This document shows positions 12,388 through 22,492 of a stretch of 64,000 bases of DNA, in pieces. The position numbers and the translations under genes are program-made. The stretch is from Molanna angustata (Eukaryota; Arthropoda; Insecta; Trichoptera; Molannidae): the NCBI GenBank assembly GCA_963576475.1, contig OY754982.1:2259409-2323408 (forward strand), read 5' to 3'. The notes beneath the pieces were generated by a model, which was not told the DNA's origin, did no database searches, and saw nothing but the letters and a program-made list of their open reading frames with translations. How positions within the stretch are numbered: position 1 is the first letter of the stretch; each line of letters opens with the position of its first letter.

Positions 12388-12573
12388 AGATGGGTCGGTG
12401 GCAGAGCGGTTAAGTGCGCTGGGCTAGTAATCCAGTGGTCGCGAGTTCGAATCCTGCCTCGACCGATTTCGTTCACCTATAGCTCAAGCATTTATTTGCT
12501 TATTTTAGGGAACATAGGAAGATGTATATGTACTTGTTTAACAAGGACATATTCATTTAAAAAAAAAAAAAAA
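12388..12573 (+). mobile_element. SINE family 1 (tRNA-headed), copy 1
   Basis: A head resembling tRNA (box A TGGCAGAGCGG, anticodon-arm loop CTAGTAA, box B GAGTTCGAATCC) is followed by a fixed body: TTTCGTTCACCTATAG, CAAGCATTTATTTGC, TTTTAGGGAACATAGG, ACAAGGACATATTCATTT and an A-run. The anticodon position would read AGT. Four copies share the same body beyond the tRNA-like part, so this is a SINE and not a tRNA gene. Confidence 0.85.
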
Positions 12574-12683
12574 GATGTACCACGAAGTTAATAATTCGAT
12601 ATTTGAGAAAAATATCATTTATAATAAATAATCTTTTATATAAAAAAACCGACTTCAAAAAGAACGTGTAAAATTAGAACAAA

Positions 12684-12746
12684 TGTGGCGTTCGGTTCTC
12701 TCGACCTAGCCTACAAGGGACATGGCGTGATGGTATGTATGCATGT
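12684..12746 (+). pseudogene. Family L LINE, extreme 3' end
   Basis: TGGCGTTCGGTTCTCTCGAC, ACAAGGGACATGGCGTGATG and GTATGTATGCATG match the last 60 bp of family L. Severely 5'-truncated. Directly upstream (about 12640) is ATAAAAAAACCGACTTCAAA, the end motif of the repeat at 17.2-17.7 kb in reverse orientation. Confidence 0.72.
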
Positions 12747-12904
12747 AGTTATAGGTACCTACAGGAGCGATACTAGAACCTTCGGAGTAGGCAAACCCTG
12801 GAAGAAAATTGGGAAATGTCGAAAATTTAATGTTTTTTTATCATCGTTTTTCGTGGAAATGTAATAAATGTAAACATGATTAAAAAAAACACAACTTAAA
12901 TTAT

Positions 12905-13795
12905 ATGCCTTTATCTGACACTGGCGGCGATGTACCTACGACACAGAGGCGGAATCAAAACAATACAATGCCTATCCACGCGGCCAGTCCCATAACCATA
13001 GACAACACTATGCCCTCAGATATACTACAGTTTATTCGTAGCGAATTTTTTCAATTTAAAAACAGCATCTCCGAACTCATTGAAAATAAATTACGCGAGA
13101 ATAAGAAACAGCTCGACGATGTCCTAAAACAAAACACTGATTTACTGAAAACAATATCTTATCTTTCTGGCGAGTACGATCGAATGAATCAGCAATGTAA
13201 TGAAAATACCACTAAAATTGACCATCTTACCAAGGAAAACGATTTTCTCAAAAATCACTGTGATTCTCTTAATAAAAAGCTTGATGCAATAGAACAATCG
13301 AGCCGTAATTGCAACGTTGAAATTCAAATGGTTCCTAGCAAAAACAATGAAAATTTAAAAACATTGATTCAAAACTTATGTACCACCGTTTCATTCCCTC
13401 TGAAAGACGAACTTATAGCTGGCTATCATCGTGTTCAACGTCAACCTGGACATGACACAGTAAGACCAAAGAACATTATCGTCACTCTGCCGAACCCTCA
13501 CACAAGAGATCAATTATTATCAGCTGTCAGGAATTTTAATAAAACCAATATTAACAATAAACTCAATGCAGAACACCTTGGCTTCGCTGGAAACAAGTCC
13601 GCTGTATACGTGTGTGAACACCTATCTCCTACCAACAAGGACCTACATGCAGCTGCGCGCAAAACCGCTAAAGATATCAATTATCGTTATGTATGGGTCA
13701 AGCATGGACGCATATTTGTGAGAAAGAACGACTCTTCTCCACCAGTTTTTATTAATAACAAAGATATCCTTAACAAACTTAGCGCAAAACCGTGA
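12905..13795 (+). CDS. LINE ORF1: coiled-coil protein with FP-like C-terminus
   Basis: 296 aa. Residues about 45-130 are charged and heptad-like (QLDDVLKQNTDLLKTISYLS onward), consistent with a coiled coil for multimerisation. Residues about 135-290 (VEIQMVPSK, RPKNIIVTLPNPHTRDQLL, SAVYVCEHLSPTNKDLHAAA, YRYVWVKHGRIFVRKND) follow the pattern of the baculovirus FP protein family, also found in ORF1 of many insect LINEs. The expected role is RNA binding and particle assembly. ORF1 starts at the first ATG after the 5' UTR and ends 57 bp before the ORF2 start. Confidence 0.82.
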   Translation: MPLSDTGGDVPTTQRRNQNNTMPIHAASPITIDNTMPSDILQFIRSEFFQFKNSISELIENKLRENKKQLDDVLKQNTDLLKTISYLSGEYDRMNQQCNENTTKIDHLTKENDFLKNHCDSLNKKLDAIEQSSRNCNVEIQMVPSKNNENLKTLIQNLCTTVSFPLKDELIAGYHRVQRQPGHDTVRPKNIIVTLPNPHTRDQLLSAVRNFNKTNINNKLNAEHLGFAGNKSAVYVCEHLSPTNKDLHAAARKTAKDINYRYVWVKHGRIFVRKNDSSPPVFINNKDILNKLSAKP

Positions 13796-13852
13796 ACTCT
13801 TATCCTATTGCTTCTATTTATTTCTTTCATATTTTGTTTAAAATTTTATAAA

Positions 13853-16723
13853 ATGGCCATCACTTTATACTACCAAAATGTTCGAGGGTTGAAAACAAAG
13901 CTCACTGATGTATACCTACAAATATTAAATAACAACTACGATATACTATGTTTTGTAGAAACTTGGTTAAATCCATCCATTTTTGACGAAGAAATTTTCG
14001 ACAATAGATATGTTGTGTTCCGACGGGACCGTGACTTCGTTAATTCTAAAAAAAAAGATGGAGGCGGCATTATTATCGCTATCAATAAAAAATACGCAGC
14101 ACTTCAAAAAACGCAATGGCAAACTAAAGCTGAAGATTTGTGGGTCAACATAAGGGTAAACGAATTCAGTAGAAAGTCAATTAACCTTGGATTAGTTTAT
14201 TTTCCACCCGATGCACCATTAGAGATCCTAAACGACTATATTAACAACTATGATAAACGGAACCACATATCCTCTAACGTCGATTCTCACACAAATATAA
14301 TACTGGGAGACTTTAACATTCCCACAGTCAAATGGCTTCAAAAACTCGATTGTCGCAATCTTATTCCTATCGATATAAGCGGGGCTAAAGCTAATATTCT
14401 AACCGAATTCATTTTACTCTCTAATCTCTCCCAATTCAATTCTATCACTAATGTCAACTCGCGAATTCTTGACTTGGTTCTCTCTGATTCTCATAATATA
14501 AAAGTCAATTCAACATTACCACTTAGCAAAGTTGATAATCATCACCCCCCATTTGAACTTGAAATTAAATTTGATAGAACACAATACCTTCAAACTAATC
14601 CTTACTTATTGCAATATGACTTCAAAAAAACAAATTTCTCAAATTGCTGTCAAGAACTATCAAATATTGATTGGAAAATCATAGATAACCTCAATTGTAA
14701 TGACTCACTGAAACTATTCTACTCCATAATTGGGTCTGTCATTTTCAATCACACGCCTACTAAGCGAATTAGAACCAGTGGTCACCCAATTTGGTTTAGT
14801 CGACCACTTATTAAAATCTTGAAAGAAAAAGACAAATTTCATAAAAAAGCAAAAACATTTGGTAATCCTGGGGATTATGATACATTCTCTTGCCTTAGAA
14901 AAAGATCTAAAGCTATGATGAAAGATTGTTATCAATCTTACATAAGAGATGTCGAGGAATCATTGCCAAGAGGAACGAAAAAATTCTTTGGTTTCGCCAA
15001 AGCCAAGCGCACATCTAATTGTCTTCCAAAATGTATGCACTTAAATGAGAAAAATGCAAATACTGGTCCGGAAATAGCTGAACTATTCTCTGAATACTTT
15101 GCTTCTGTTTTTAATCCACCTAATCCCAGTGACACCTCTATTCATATAAATCATTGTAATAATTATTCATTAAGCTGCGTGAATATTTCCTTATTAGATG
15201 TTAAACTAAAGCTCAAATCTCTTGATTCTGATAAGGGTGCAGGTCCTGATGGTATTCCGCCATTTTTCATACAAAAATGTTACGAGCAACTCTCTACTCC
15301 TTTACACATCATATACAGTAAATCTTTACAAGAAGGCACATTTCCCAAAATGTGGAAAGTAGCTCACATCACTCCGATCTTGAAGTCAGGTAATAAAAAT
15401 GACACAAAAAACTACAGACCAATAAGCATCTTATCCTGCTTCGGTAAAGTTTTTGAATCTCTTGTTTATGAGCATATTTTTCATCAATTTCACCATATAC
15501 TCTCTCCACACCAACATGGTTTTGTACGTAAGAAATCCACAACCTCAAATCTTTTAGAATACAGTAACTTCATTTGTAACTCATTTAATGTTCGCACTCA
15601 GGTCGATGCCATATACACCGATTTTCGTAAGGCTTTCGACAAAGTGAGTCATTTAATCCTCTTAGCTAAACTTCAGAGCATTGGAATACATGGGAATTTG
15701 TTACGCTGGTTAGAATCATATATATCAAATAGAAGTCAACTCGTAATAATGAACGGTTTCAAGTCCCTTCCTGTATCCGTGACCTCCGGGGTACCTCAAG
15801 GATCCCACTTGGGACCACTTTTATTCAACATCTTCATTAACGATCTTTCTCATCTTTTAAAATGTAGATTTTTGTTGTATGCAGATGATTTGAAAATTTT
15901 TCATGTCATTAAATGCATGTCTGACTGTCTAACATTACAAAAAGACCTCGACACTTTAAATTTGTGGTGCATTAAAAACGAAATGGAGCTACACATTGAT
16001 AAATGTCACGTAATCACATTTACTAGAAATCATAAGAAAATTGAAAATGTATATTCACTCTCTGATAAACCTCTCAAACGTGTAAATGTAATTAAAGATC
16101 TTGGAGTGACTTTTGACTCCCAACTCACTTTCCGCCCACACATTGAAAATACTGTTCAAAAATCACTGAAGATGCTAGGGTTCATAACTCGACTCACTGT
16201 AAACTTCTCAAATACTCAAAGCTTAAAATATCTTTATCAATCATTAGTAAGAAGTGTTCTGGAATACGGGTCACCTGTATGGTGTCCACATTATAATGTA
16301 TACACTGAAATGTTAGAATCTGTCCAAAGGAAGTTTGTAAAAATTCTGTCTTATAGAGCCGGTATAGGTCGTTACATGTTAACTTACAATCAGAGATTGA
16401 TTTTTTTTAATATTTCTAAGCTGAGTACTCGACGAAAAGTGGCGGACGTGGCATGTTTATTTAATATAATAAATAATGTGATGGACACACAGCTGGTCAA
16501 TGACTTAAAATATAACGTCAATATTAAATCACTAAGAAACCCAATTATTTTTCACATAGGGTTCTGTATATCTAACATATCATTTTATAATCCATTGTAT
16601 CGCATGTGCCGTATTTACAATAGTCATAGCAACTCCAACATAGTTGATATCTTCTGCAACACAAGAGAGGTATTTAAAAAAAGAATGCTATTGATTCTGA
16701 GTGGAGAGGAGAATTTCTGTTGA
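13853..16723 (+). CDS. LINE ORF2: endonuclease and reverse transcriptase
   Basis: 956 aa from ATG 13853; an upstream TTG at 13808 is in frame but the endonuclease domain starts right after the ATG (ITLYYQNVRGLKTKL). Endonuclease, residues 1-230: QNVRGL, FVETWL, LGDFNIP, VDNHHPPFEL. RT, about 460-750: KGAGPDGIPP, YRPISIL, TDFRKAFDKVSH, SGVPQGSHLGPLLF (G646) and YADD (676-679, catalytic aspartates present). The C-terminal region continues to residue 956 without RNase H. All key residues are visible and the frame is unbroken. It nicks the target and copies RNA by target-primed reverse transcription. Confidence 0.9.
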   Translation: MAITLYYQNVRGLKTKLTDVYLQILNNNYDILCFVETWLNPSIFDEEIFDNRYVVFRRDRDFVNSKKKDGGGIIIAINKKYAALQKTQWQTKAEDLWVNIRVNEFSRKSINLGLVYFPPDAPLEILNDYINNYDKRNHISSNVDSHTNIILGDFNIPTVKWLQKLDCRNLIPIDISGAKANILTEFILLSNLSQFNSITNVNSRILDLVLSDSHNIKVNSTLPLSKVDNHHPPFELEIKFDRTQYLQTNPYLLQYDFKKTNFSNCCQELSNIDWKIIDNLNCNDSLKLFYSIIGSVIFNHTPTKRIRTSGHPIWFSRPLIKILKEKDKFHKKAKTFGNPGDYDTFSCLRKRSKAMMKDCYQSYIRDVEESLPRGTKKFFGFAKAKRTSNCLPKCMHLNEKNANTGPEIAELFSEYFASVFNPPNPSDTSIHINHCNNYSLSCVNISLLDVKLKLKSLDSDKGAGPDGIPPFFIQKCYEQLSTPLHIIYSKSLQEGTFPKMWKVAHITPILKSGNKNDTKNYRPISILSCFGKVFESLVYEHIFHQFHHILSPHQHGFVRKKSTTSNLLEYSNFICNSFNVRTQVDAIYTDFRKAFDKVSHLILLAKLQSIGIHGNLLRWLESYISNRSQLVIMNGFKSLPVSVTSGVPQGSHLGPLLFNIFINDLSHLLKCRFLLYADDLKIFHVIKCMSDCLTLQKDLDTLNLWCIKNEMELHIDKCHVITFTRNHKKIENVYSLSDKPLKRVNVIKDLGVTFDSQLTFRPHIENTVQKSLKMLGFITRLTVNFSNTQSLKYLYQSLVRSVLEYGSPVWCPHYNVYTEMLESVQRKFVKILSYRAGIGRYMLTYNQRLIFFNISKLSTRRKVADVACLFNIINNVMDTQLVNDLKYNVNIKSLRNPIIFHIGFCISNISFYNPLYRMCRIYNSHSNSNIVDIFCNTREVFKKRMLLILSGEENFC

Positions 16724-17229
16724 TGTTTTCATCCCTTTTTTTTGTTATATGCACAATTTTCATTACTTTTCATTGTTTTATATATGCTTCTCTATATTTA
16801 CTTTGTAATTTTTATTGTTGCTTTTTTATGCTTTTATAGGTTTTGTATAATTATGTCTTATTTTTAAAGTTTTTTATTACTGCTTTTATCTTGGATATTT
16901 TAATATGTTTGTGTAAATAATTTATGAACTTCGCATGTTGTGTTCACTTCCAATTGGATATTGACATTATGTAAAATTATTATGATATACTTTCTTGTAT
17001 GCGATTGTCAATGTCTGTAAGTGTCCCAAATAAAATAAAATAAAATAAAAATAAAAATCGTTGTTCATTTCAGTGGCCATGAAAAATATTTTTAATATCA
17101 CATTCCAAAATAATATTTACATTTGTGGCCCTGTAAAGCATCGTATCTACAGACGGTTTAATTTTTAATCTTGTAGTATGGTTGCAATAAAACAAATTAA
17201 ATAAATATTAGTTCTTGAATTTCTTAACA

Positions 17230-17712
17230 CAATATTCATAGGTAAGCCAAGATTTTCGGCTTCTATCCGCTACTGGCGAACCTAATATCTTTCATATAAT
17301 TCGCCTTACGTGCTATACAGATTGCAGACGCCTTTGAAAATTGAAGAGTTTGATGTTTTTTTCTCATGAGTCCTGTCATCAGAACTCGATGAGACTTATA
17401 TGTGTGATCTCCTCTGAAGCACTCCCTACCTATTCAAAAATAAATCATTAAAATCGGATAATACGGAAAAGAATTACTATCGCTGAAGTGAAACTTGAAG
17501 AGTTTGATGATTTTCTCATGGGTCCCATAACCAATCATGACCACATTGAAATGTGACCATTCGGAAGATATCCCTTTCTTATGAAAAAATAATATCAAAA
17601 TCGGACAACGCAGTAAAATAAAAATCGCTGAACATTCATGTACATACATACTGAACATAAATTCACGTCGAATTCATAACCTCTCCCTTTTGTAAGTCAG
17701 TTAAAAAGATGG
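17230..17712 (+). repeat. Dispersed non-coding repeat ending in a GAAGTCGGTTAAAAA-like motif
   Basis: Two related blocks, each built on GAAGAGTTTGATG, TTTCTCATG, a CGGA[CT]AA motif and ATCGCTGAA, lie at about 17345-17490 and 17495-17640. They are followed by CATAACCTCTCCCTTTTGTA and GTCAGTTAAAAA. The same end motif, reversed, is seen near 12645 and weakly near 47050. It resembles a very common lepidopteran interspersed repeat (family knowledge, not verified). No coding. Confidence 0.55.
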
Positions 17713-18080
17713 AGATTGACTATTTTGATTCTAACTGTATGACGTAATACATTATTATGTTGGTACCTATATACCGACATAAATTAGTTAAAATGTACGT
17801 ATGTGGGCTGCAAAAGTAAATATGTTAATTGATACTTATAAATTTATACCTATACGTCTTTACGGGAGCTAAACCAATATAGGTTATGTATAATTAGTTC
17901 TAAGAAAATACGGGTAAATTGGTATATAGTATTAAATTTATTAATTGGCTTTATTCATTACGCTGAGCTTCGCAGCCAGTTAGTTGTAGTACGATATATA
18001 CAAATTTAGATGGTTTTAATTTCAGGCCATGTACAAAAATTGTGCACAATATCCACTGAAGCAATAAATAATATATAATA
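17713..18080. other. Gap, no gene
   Basis: AT-rich with several short poly-A/T and TACCTATA motifs. Nothing recognised apart from the TA (18079-18080) that forms the left target site of the next element. Confidence 0.4.
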
Positions 18081-19457
18081 AACGTCGATAGCTATTTCGC
18101 TTTATTAGGGCATTGTCAAAAAACATTGTAAGCTCAACCCTCCACCAACATAAACATACCTTAACAGAAATCCTAGCCGTAATCTTGACAATGTATGTAT
18201 ACCAAAACAGAAATCCTATCCGTATAGTTTTGACAATGTGTACCGCAACAGAAATCCTATCCGTATAGTCTTGACAATGTGTACCGCAACAGAAATCCTA
18301 GCTGTATAGTCTTAACAATGTATACCCCAACAGAAATCCTATCCGTATAGTCTTGACAATGTGTACCGCAACAGAAATCCTAGCTGTATAGTCTTAACAA
18401 TGTATACCCCAACAGAAATCCTATCCGTATAGTCTTGACAATGTATGTATACCAAAACAGAAATCCTAGCTGTATAGTCTTAACAATGTATACCCCAACA
18501 GAAATCCTATCCGTATAGTCTTGACAATGTGTACCGCAACAGAAATCCTAGCTGTATAGTCTTAACAATGTATACCCCAACAGAAATCCCATCCGTATAG
18601 TCTTGACAATGTGTACCGCAACAGAAATACTAGCTGTATAGTCTTAACAATGTATACCCCAACAGAAATCCTATCCGTATAGTCTTGACAATGTGTACCG
18701 CAACAGAAATCCTAGCTGTATAGTCTTAACAATGTATACCCCAACAGAAATCCTATCCGTATAGTCTTGACAATGTATGTATACCAAAACAGAAATCCTA
18801 GCTGTATAGTCTTAACAATGTATACCCCAACAGAAATCCTATCCGTATAGTCTTGACAATGTGTACCGCAACAGAAATCCTAGCTGTATAGTCTTAACAA
18901 TGTATACCCCAACAGAAATCCCATCCGTATAGTCTTGACAATGTGTACCGCAACAGAAATACTAGCTGTATAGTCTTAACAATGTATACCCCAACAGAAA
19001 TCCTATCCGTATAGTCTTGACAATGTGTACCGCAACAGAAATCCTAGCTGTATAGTCTTAACAATGTATACCCCAACAGAAATCCTATCCGTATAGTCTT
19101 GACAATGTGTACCGCAACAGAAATCCTAGCTGTATAGTCTTAACAATGTATACCCCAACAGAAATCCTATCCGTATAGTCTTGACAATGTGTACCGCAAC
19201 AGAAATCCTAGCTGTATAGTCTTAACAATGTATACCCCAACAGAAATCCTATCCGTATAGTCTTGACAATGTGTACCCCAACAGAAATCCTAGCTGTATA
19301 GTCCTAACAATGTATACCCCAACAAAAATTCTAGCTGTATAGTCTTGACAATGTTTACCCCAACAGAAATCCTAGCCGTATAGTTTTGACAATGTATACC
19401 CCAACAGAAATCCTAGATATAGTCTTGACAATCCCAGGCGAAATAGCTATCGACGTT
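18081..19457. mobile_element. TA-flanked element with 20-bp perfect TIRs carrying a minisatellite
   Basis: The left end AACGTCGATAGCTATTTCGC (18081-18100) is the exact reverse complement of 19438-19457. TA dinucleotides flank both sides (18079-18080, 19458-19459), consistent with a Tc1/mariner-type target duplication. The interior is almost entirely the 41-bp array, with about 60 bp of unique sequence on the left. No transposase. I infer a non-autonomous element whose internal tandem repeat expanded. Confidence 0.8.
18140..19432 (+). repeat. 41-bp minisatellite, about 31 units, dimeric and higher-order
   Basis: Two unit types alternate: one with CCTATCCGTATAGTCTTGAC and GTGTACCGCA, one with CCTAGCTGTATAGTCTTAAC and GTATACCCCA, giving an 82-bp dimer. 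Rare variants (ATGTATGTATACCAAAA at 18441 and 18773; CAGAAATCCC at 18581 and 18913) recur 332 bp apart. A block of eight units plus a 4-bp insertion was therefore duplicated as a whole. Confidence 0.92.
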
Positions 19458-19459
19458 TA

Positions 19460-19953
19460 ACAATTTAAATATTATATGTAGAATCAAAAACATATTTTTT
19501 TTTTTATTATTTTAATGTAAAATAGAATTCTACCAAATAAATAATCGATAATTAATTTAGAAATTATAGATTTATCGAAAAAGTTAGTAATAAAAATGCA
19601 AAAAACGGTAATTATGAATACATGTAGAATCGTTAAAGATTTTTTAAACGTTAATATTCGGGAATCAGTAGGGTTGTTAGGTAGTATAGAGACCTCCTCA
19701 GAGCCTAATCCTTTGATATGTTAAGTATCTGGATGGGTGAACTATTCCCAATTGAAAGCTTGATGATGCGTTTGTTGCATTTTATTTTGCTCTTTTAAAT
19801 AATTTACAATTTACGCATTGATCTGCTAATTCTTTTGAGGAAGTGTATAATGGTAATAATAATAATTGAGTGTTATTATTTGTAGTGCTTAATTGTTATT
19901 AATATCATTAGTAAATCGGCCAGCGCCGTAAAAAAATAAATAATAAATAACAC
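19460..19953. other. Gap, no gene
   Basis: AT-rich. A moderately GC-richer stretch near 19670-19790 (GGTAGTATAGAGACCTCCTC) may be an old element scrap, unassigned. Confidence 0.35.
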
Positions 19954-20140
19954 TGCCGACCGCTGTAGCACAGTGGTTAGCCGTTTGACTTATGTGCTGG
20001 TTCCTTGGTTCGATTCCCAGCAGGGAAGAAATTTGTTCAAAATAATTATTTCTTATGCAATTATTGCTTTCCTAGGTTGGAAACACTGGTTAGTTTAAGT
20101 TGGAACAAATTGACATTTTGGTTCATATTAAAAAAAAAAT
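19954..20140 (+). mobile_element. SINE family 2 (tRNA-headed), copy 1
   Basis: Head: CGCTGTAGCACAGTGGTTAG (box A-like), GGTTCGATTCC (box B). Body: CAGCAGGGAAGAAATTTGTT, GCAATTATTGCTTTCCTAGG, TTGGAAACACTGGTTAG, then an A-rich end. Body blocks recur at 55222-55350 (minus) and 56798-56945 (plus), so this is a SINE distinct from family 1. Confidence 0.72.
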
Positions 20141-20157
20141 TACATATTATTATACCA

Positions 20158-20222
20158 ATTATAATTAACCTCTGTCAAAAATCGAACCCATTACACCACG
20201 ACTATGCCACGGCGGGGTCGAA
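20158..20222 (-). repeat. tRNA-like SINE head facing SINE family 2 copy 1
   Basis: Minus strand reads CCCCGCCGTGGCATAGTCGT, then GTAATGGGTTCGATTTTTG, with box A- and box B-like parts. A similar head, CCGCCGTGGCATGGCGGTA, is part of the minus-strand SINE at 55.3 kb. Only the head remains, placed tail to tail with the plus-strand SINE that ends at 20140. Confidence 0.55.
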
Positions 20223-20599
20223 AATATTGTAGCGCGGACTGGATTAAAAATATAGATTTTACTTTGGTACGCGGTTAATAGTTTTATACCCCTGAAGACG
20301 AATACATTAAGTTGAACACGCATTAGCAAAATAGTGGAATATAAAAGCTTCTTTAATAAAAATATCCATTATTTGATTGGTTGAATGATGAAATGTATAG
20401 AATTTTTATGTAATCAAATATACTATAGGTACATAATATGTTTATGTATACAGAATATATGGCACATTAATTATATAATTTGAGTGAGGAAGTAAAGTAA
20501 ATGGGGGTAAAAGTCTAAAGGGGGAATTTAATCCAATTACTATATGAATGATGATACTACTATCACGATATTAATACTGTAATAACACTAAATGTTATT

Positions 20600-20935
20600 T
20601 TTTGACGGCTTTTGTGTCACACTGTATTTTGTCTATAACAGTTATTGTGTCACACTGTATTTTGCCTATAAAAGCTATTATGTCACACTGTATTTTGTCT
20701 ATAACAGCTGTTATGTCACATTGTATTTTGTCTATAAGAGCGTTATGTCATACCGTATTTCGTCTATATGGGCGTTATCATACCGTATTTCGTATATAAG
20801 AGCGTTATCAAACAGTATTTCGTCTCTAAGATCGCTATCGTTACACTTTATTTTGTCTACAAGAGGGTTTGTTCACACTGTATTTTATCAATAAGGGCGT
20901 TAGTGTCACAATGTATTTTTTTTGCATTCATTTAT
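20600..20935 (+). repeat. 33-bp minisatellite, about 10 units
   Basis: Unit GTCACACTGTATTTTGTCTA plus TAACAGCTATTAT. Starts at 20616, 20649, 20682 and 20715 give exact 33-bp spacing, then 32-36 bp as units decay (CATACCGTATTTCGTCTATA). Open frames in all plus-strand phases are a consequence of the repeat, not genes. Confidence 0.88.
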
Positions 20936-21119
20936 GTATTTTTGCGTTAACAAATGTTTGAGTCAAAATGTTTTATATAACTATGGGTTTTAAGCACGAT
21001 TATGGTACACTGAACTTTTGCAATTATAAACATTTTTGCGCTATACTATCACGTCGAGTGCACGTTAGTAATAAATACTCACGTGACTCCAAAACCTCTT
21101 CTCTTCCGACGCGCGTTGT

Positions 21120-21190
21120 TATAGTCGGTTGTCATCCGTCCTGACGAAGAAGCGGTCCCTTCGAAATCGGTCGTATTAAATATGTAGCAT
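21120..21190 (+). ncRNA. Hammerhead-like motif, solitary
   Basis: CTGACGA (21141-21147), one extra A, stem GAAG/CTTC (21149-21152, 21159-21162), GAA (21163-21165), the self-complementary segment ATCGGT (21166-21171, one wobble), C at 21172, and G pairing with C just before the core. Core nucleotides match CUGANGA and GAA. Stem I is poor beyond the first pair, so activity is doubtful. The same layout occurs at 30.4 and 39.4 kb. Confidence 0.5.
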
Positions 21191-21260
21191 TCATGGTTGA
21201 AACAAATTGTAAAACAGTAAAAAAATATTGAAATAATGAAGTATTTTAATACATATTTAG

Positions 21261-21365
21261 AAAGGTGGTGGCAGAGTGGTCAGCGCGCTGGGTTAGTAAT
21301 CTAATGGTCGCGAGTTCGAATCCTGCCACGACCGATTTCGTTCACCTATAGCACAAGCATTTAAG
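21261..21365 (+). mobile_element. SINE family 1, copy 2 (interrupted)
   Basis: The head GGTGGCAGAGTGGTCAGCGC, box B GAGTTCGAATCC and body start TTTCGTTCACCTATAG are present. The body then stops matching after CAAGCATTTAAG, and the expected tail AAGGACATATTCATTCTTT with an A-run reappears at 21918-21944. The intervening 550 bp looks like an insertion. Confidence 0.7.
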
Positions 21366-22185
21366 TTTAGTTTAAAATGTATATGAATTATAAATTATGG
21401 GAGGACAGAACTAACACAAATACTTAGAATTCAACAATAACTACTTAAATAAACAAAATTAAAATTATTAACAGCATTTGTAACTATGCCGTATTGTGTT
21501 TGAGATGCTCTTTGAGTAACACATAAAAATATTTTATTTGATTTGGGAACCATGTGATTCATATTAATTATACCAACATAGTTAACTAGTCTCTTTCTAT
21601 GGCTCTGAAATAAAAATCGCGTCAGATTGGATTTATGACAGGTATTATGGCGGACATTGGGATCTGGTTGATCTGTTTTGTGTGAGCCTATATGTTTGTT
21701 GAGGTAATGATTGTGATTGCAGAAAGTTGAGATTGTGTACATACATATTTAGTGTGGAACGGGAAAAATCACCTGGCTCATAATTGCATATAATTGTCAA
21801 TAAAAATTGTAAACTGTTAGCCCTAGAACAGGATTTCCTAGTTGGGCAGCAGTAATCTATTTATTGTTGTCATTATAAATATGGTGTGATAAAAGGTAAA
21901 ATAAATAACTTATTATAAGGACATATTCATTCTTTAAAAAAAACATTGTTAACAATAAAACAATATTTATTTTCCGAAAAAGAACGGGTACACACACGTT
22001 TGTGTTAGGAGATCACACGATAGATAATCTTACTAGTCAAATAATAAAAGGAAATAGGAAAAACGGGCGTGACAAGTTTCACACGACAGGGTAGGTGGGA
22101 AAAACATGAAAACATTCAATATTTTGTGATTTGAACATGACATACAATAACAGTAATTTGACTACCTAATTTGTTTTATTTATTA

Positions 22186-22345
22186 CAAGAGGTCGGGGTC
22201 GTCCAAGAAATGTATGACACGAACATGTAAAAGGGGAAATGTTCAACAAGAGACGAGCATGTATGGGACATAGAAAATTGTGGCGTTCGGGTCTACCTAC
22301 CTACCACGTGACAGACAAGGCGTGATAGAAGGTATGTATGTAACT
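22186..22345 (+). pseudogene. Family L LINE, 3' fragment
   Basis: RGRGRPRN-like reading from GGTCGGGGTCGTCCAAGAAA, then TGTGGCGTTCGGGTCTACCT and CAAGGCGTGATAGAAGGTAT plus GTATGTA. Internally deleted and diverged relative to the long copy that follows on the other strand. Confidence 0.65.
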
Positions 22346-22492
22346 TTGTTTAAACCAAAATGAATGAGTTATTTGATACGAACGGTAAATGAAATTGTAT
22401 AAGTAGGCACATATAAAACTGGGGAGCAAGTCTGGTCCAACCGGCGATATCAAAACCCTCACGATTATCCATATCATGGATATAATTATTGT

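Larger units (their letters stand above)
12760..17055 (+). mobile_element. Jockey/CR1-type LINE, apparently full length, both ORFs intact
   Basis: Structure: at least 140 bp 5' UTR, ORF1 (12905-13795), 57-bp spacer, ORF2 (13853-16723), about 330 bp T-rich 3' UTR, and an AAATAAAATAAAATAAAAT tail near 17030. ORF2 has an AP-type endonuclease and RT but no RNase H. No stops or frameshifts. The exact 5' end and target duplication could not be fixed. This is the best candidate for a recently or still active element in the window. Confidence 0.87.

Noticed and set aside
12388..12470. tRNA-Thr(AGT)-like gene (also 21261, 40617, 49808)
   Set aside because: The acceptor and D arms are imperfect, and all four copies share an identical non-tRNA body and A-rich tail, so they are SINE heads.
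18140..19432. CRISPR-like array
   Set aside because: Units are contiguous 41-bp tandem repeats without spacers in a eukaryotic sequence; a minisatellite.
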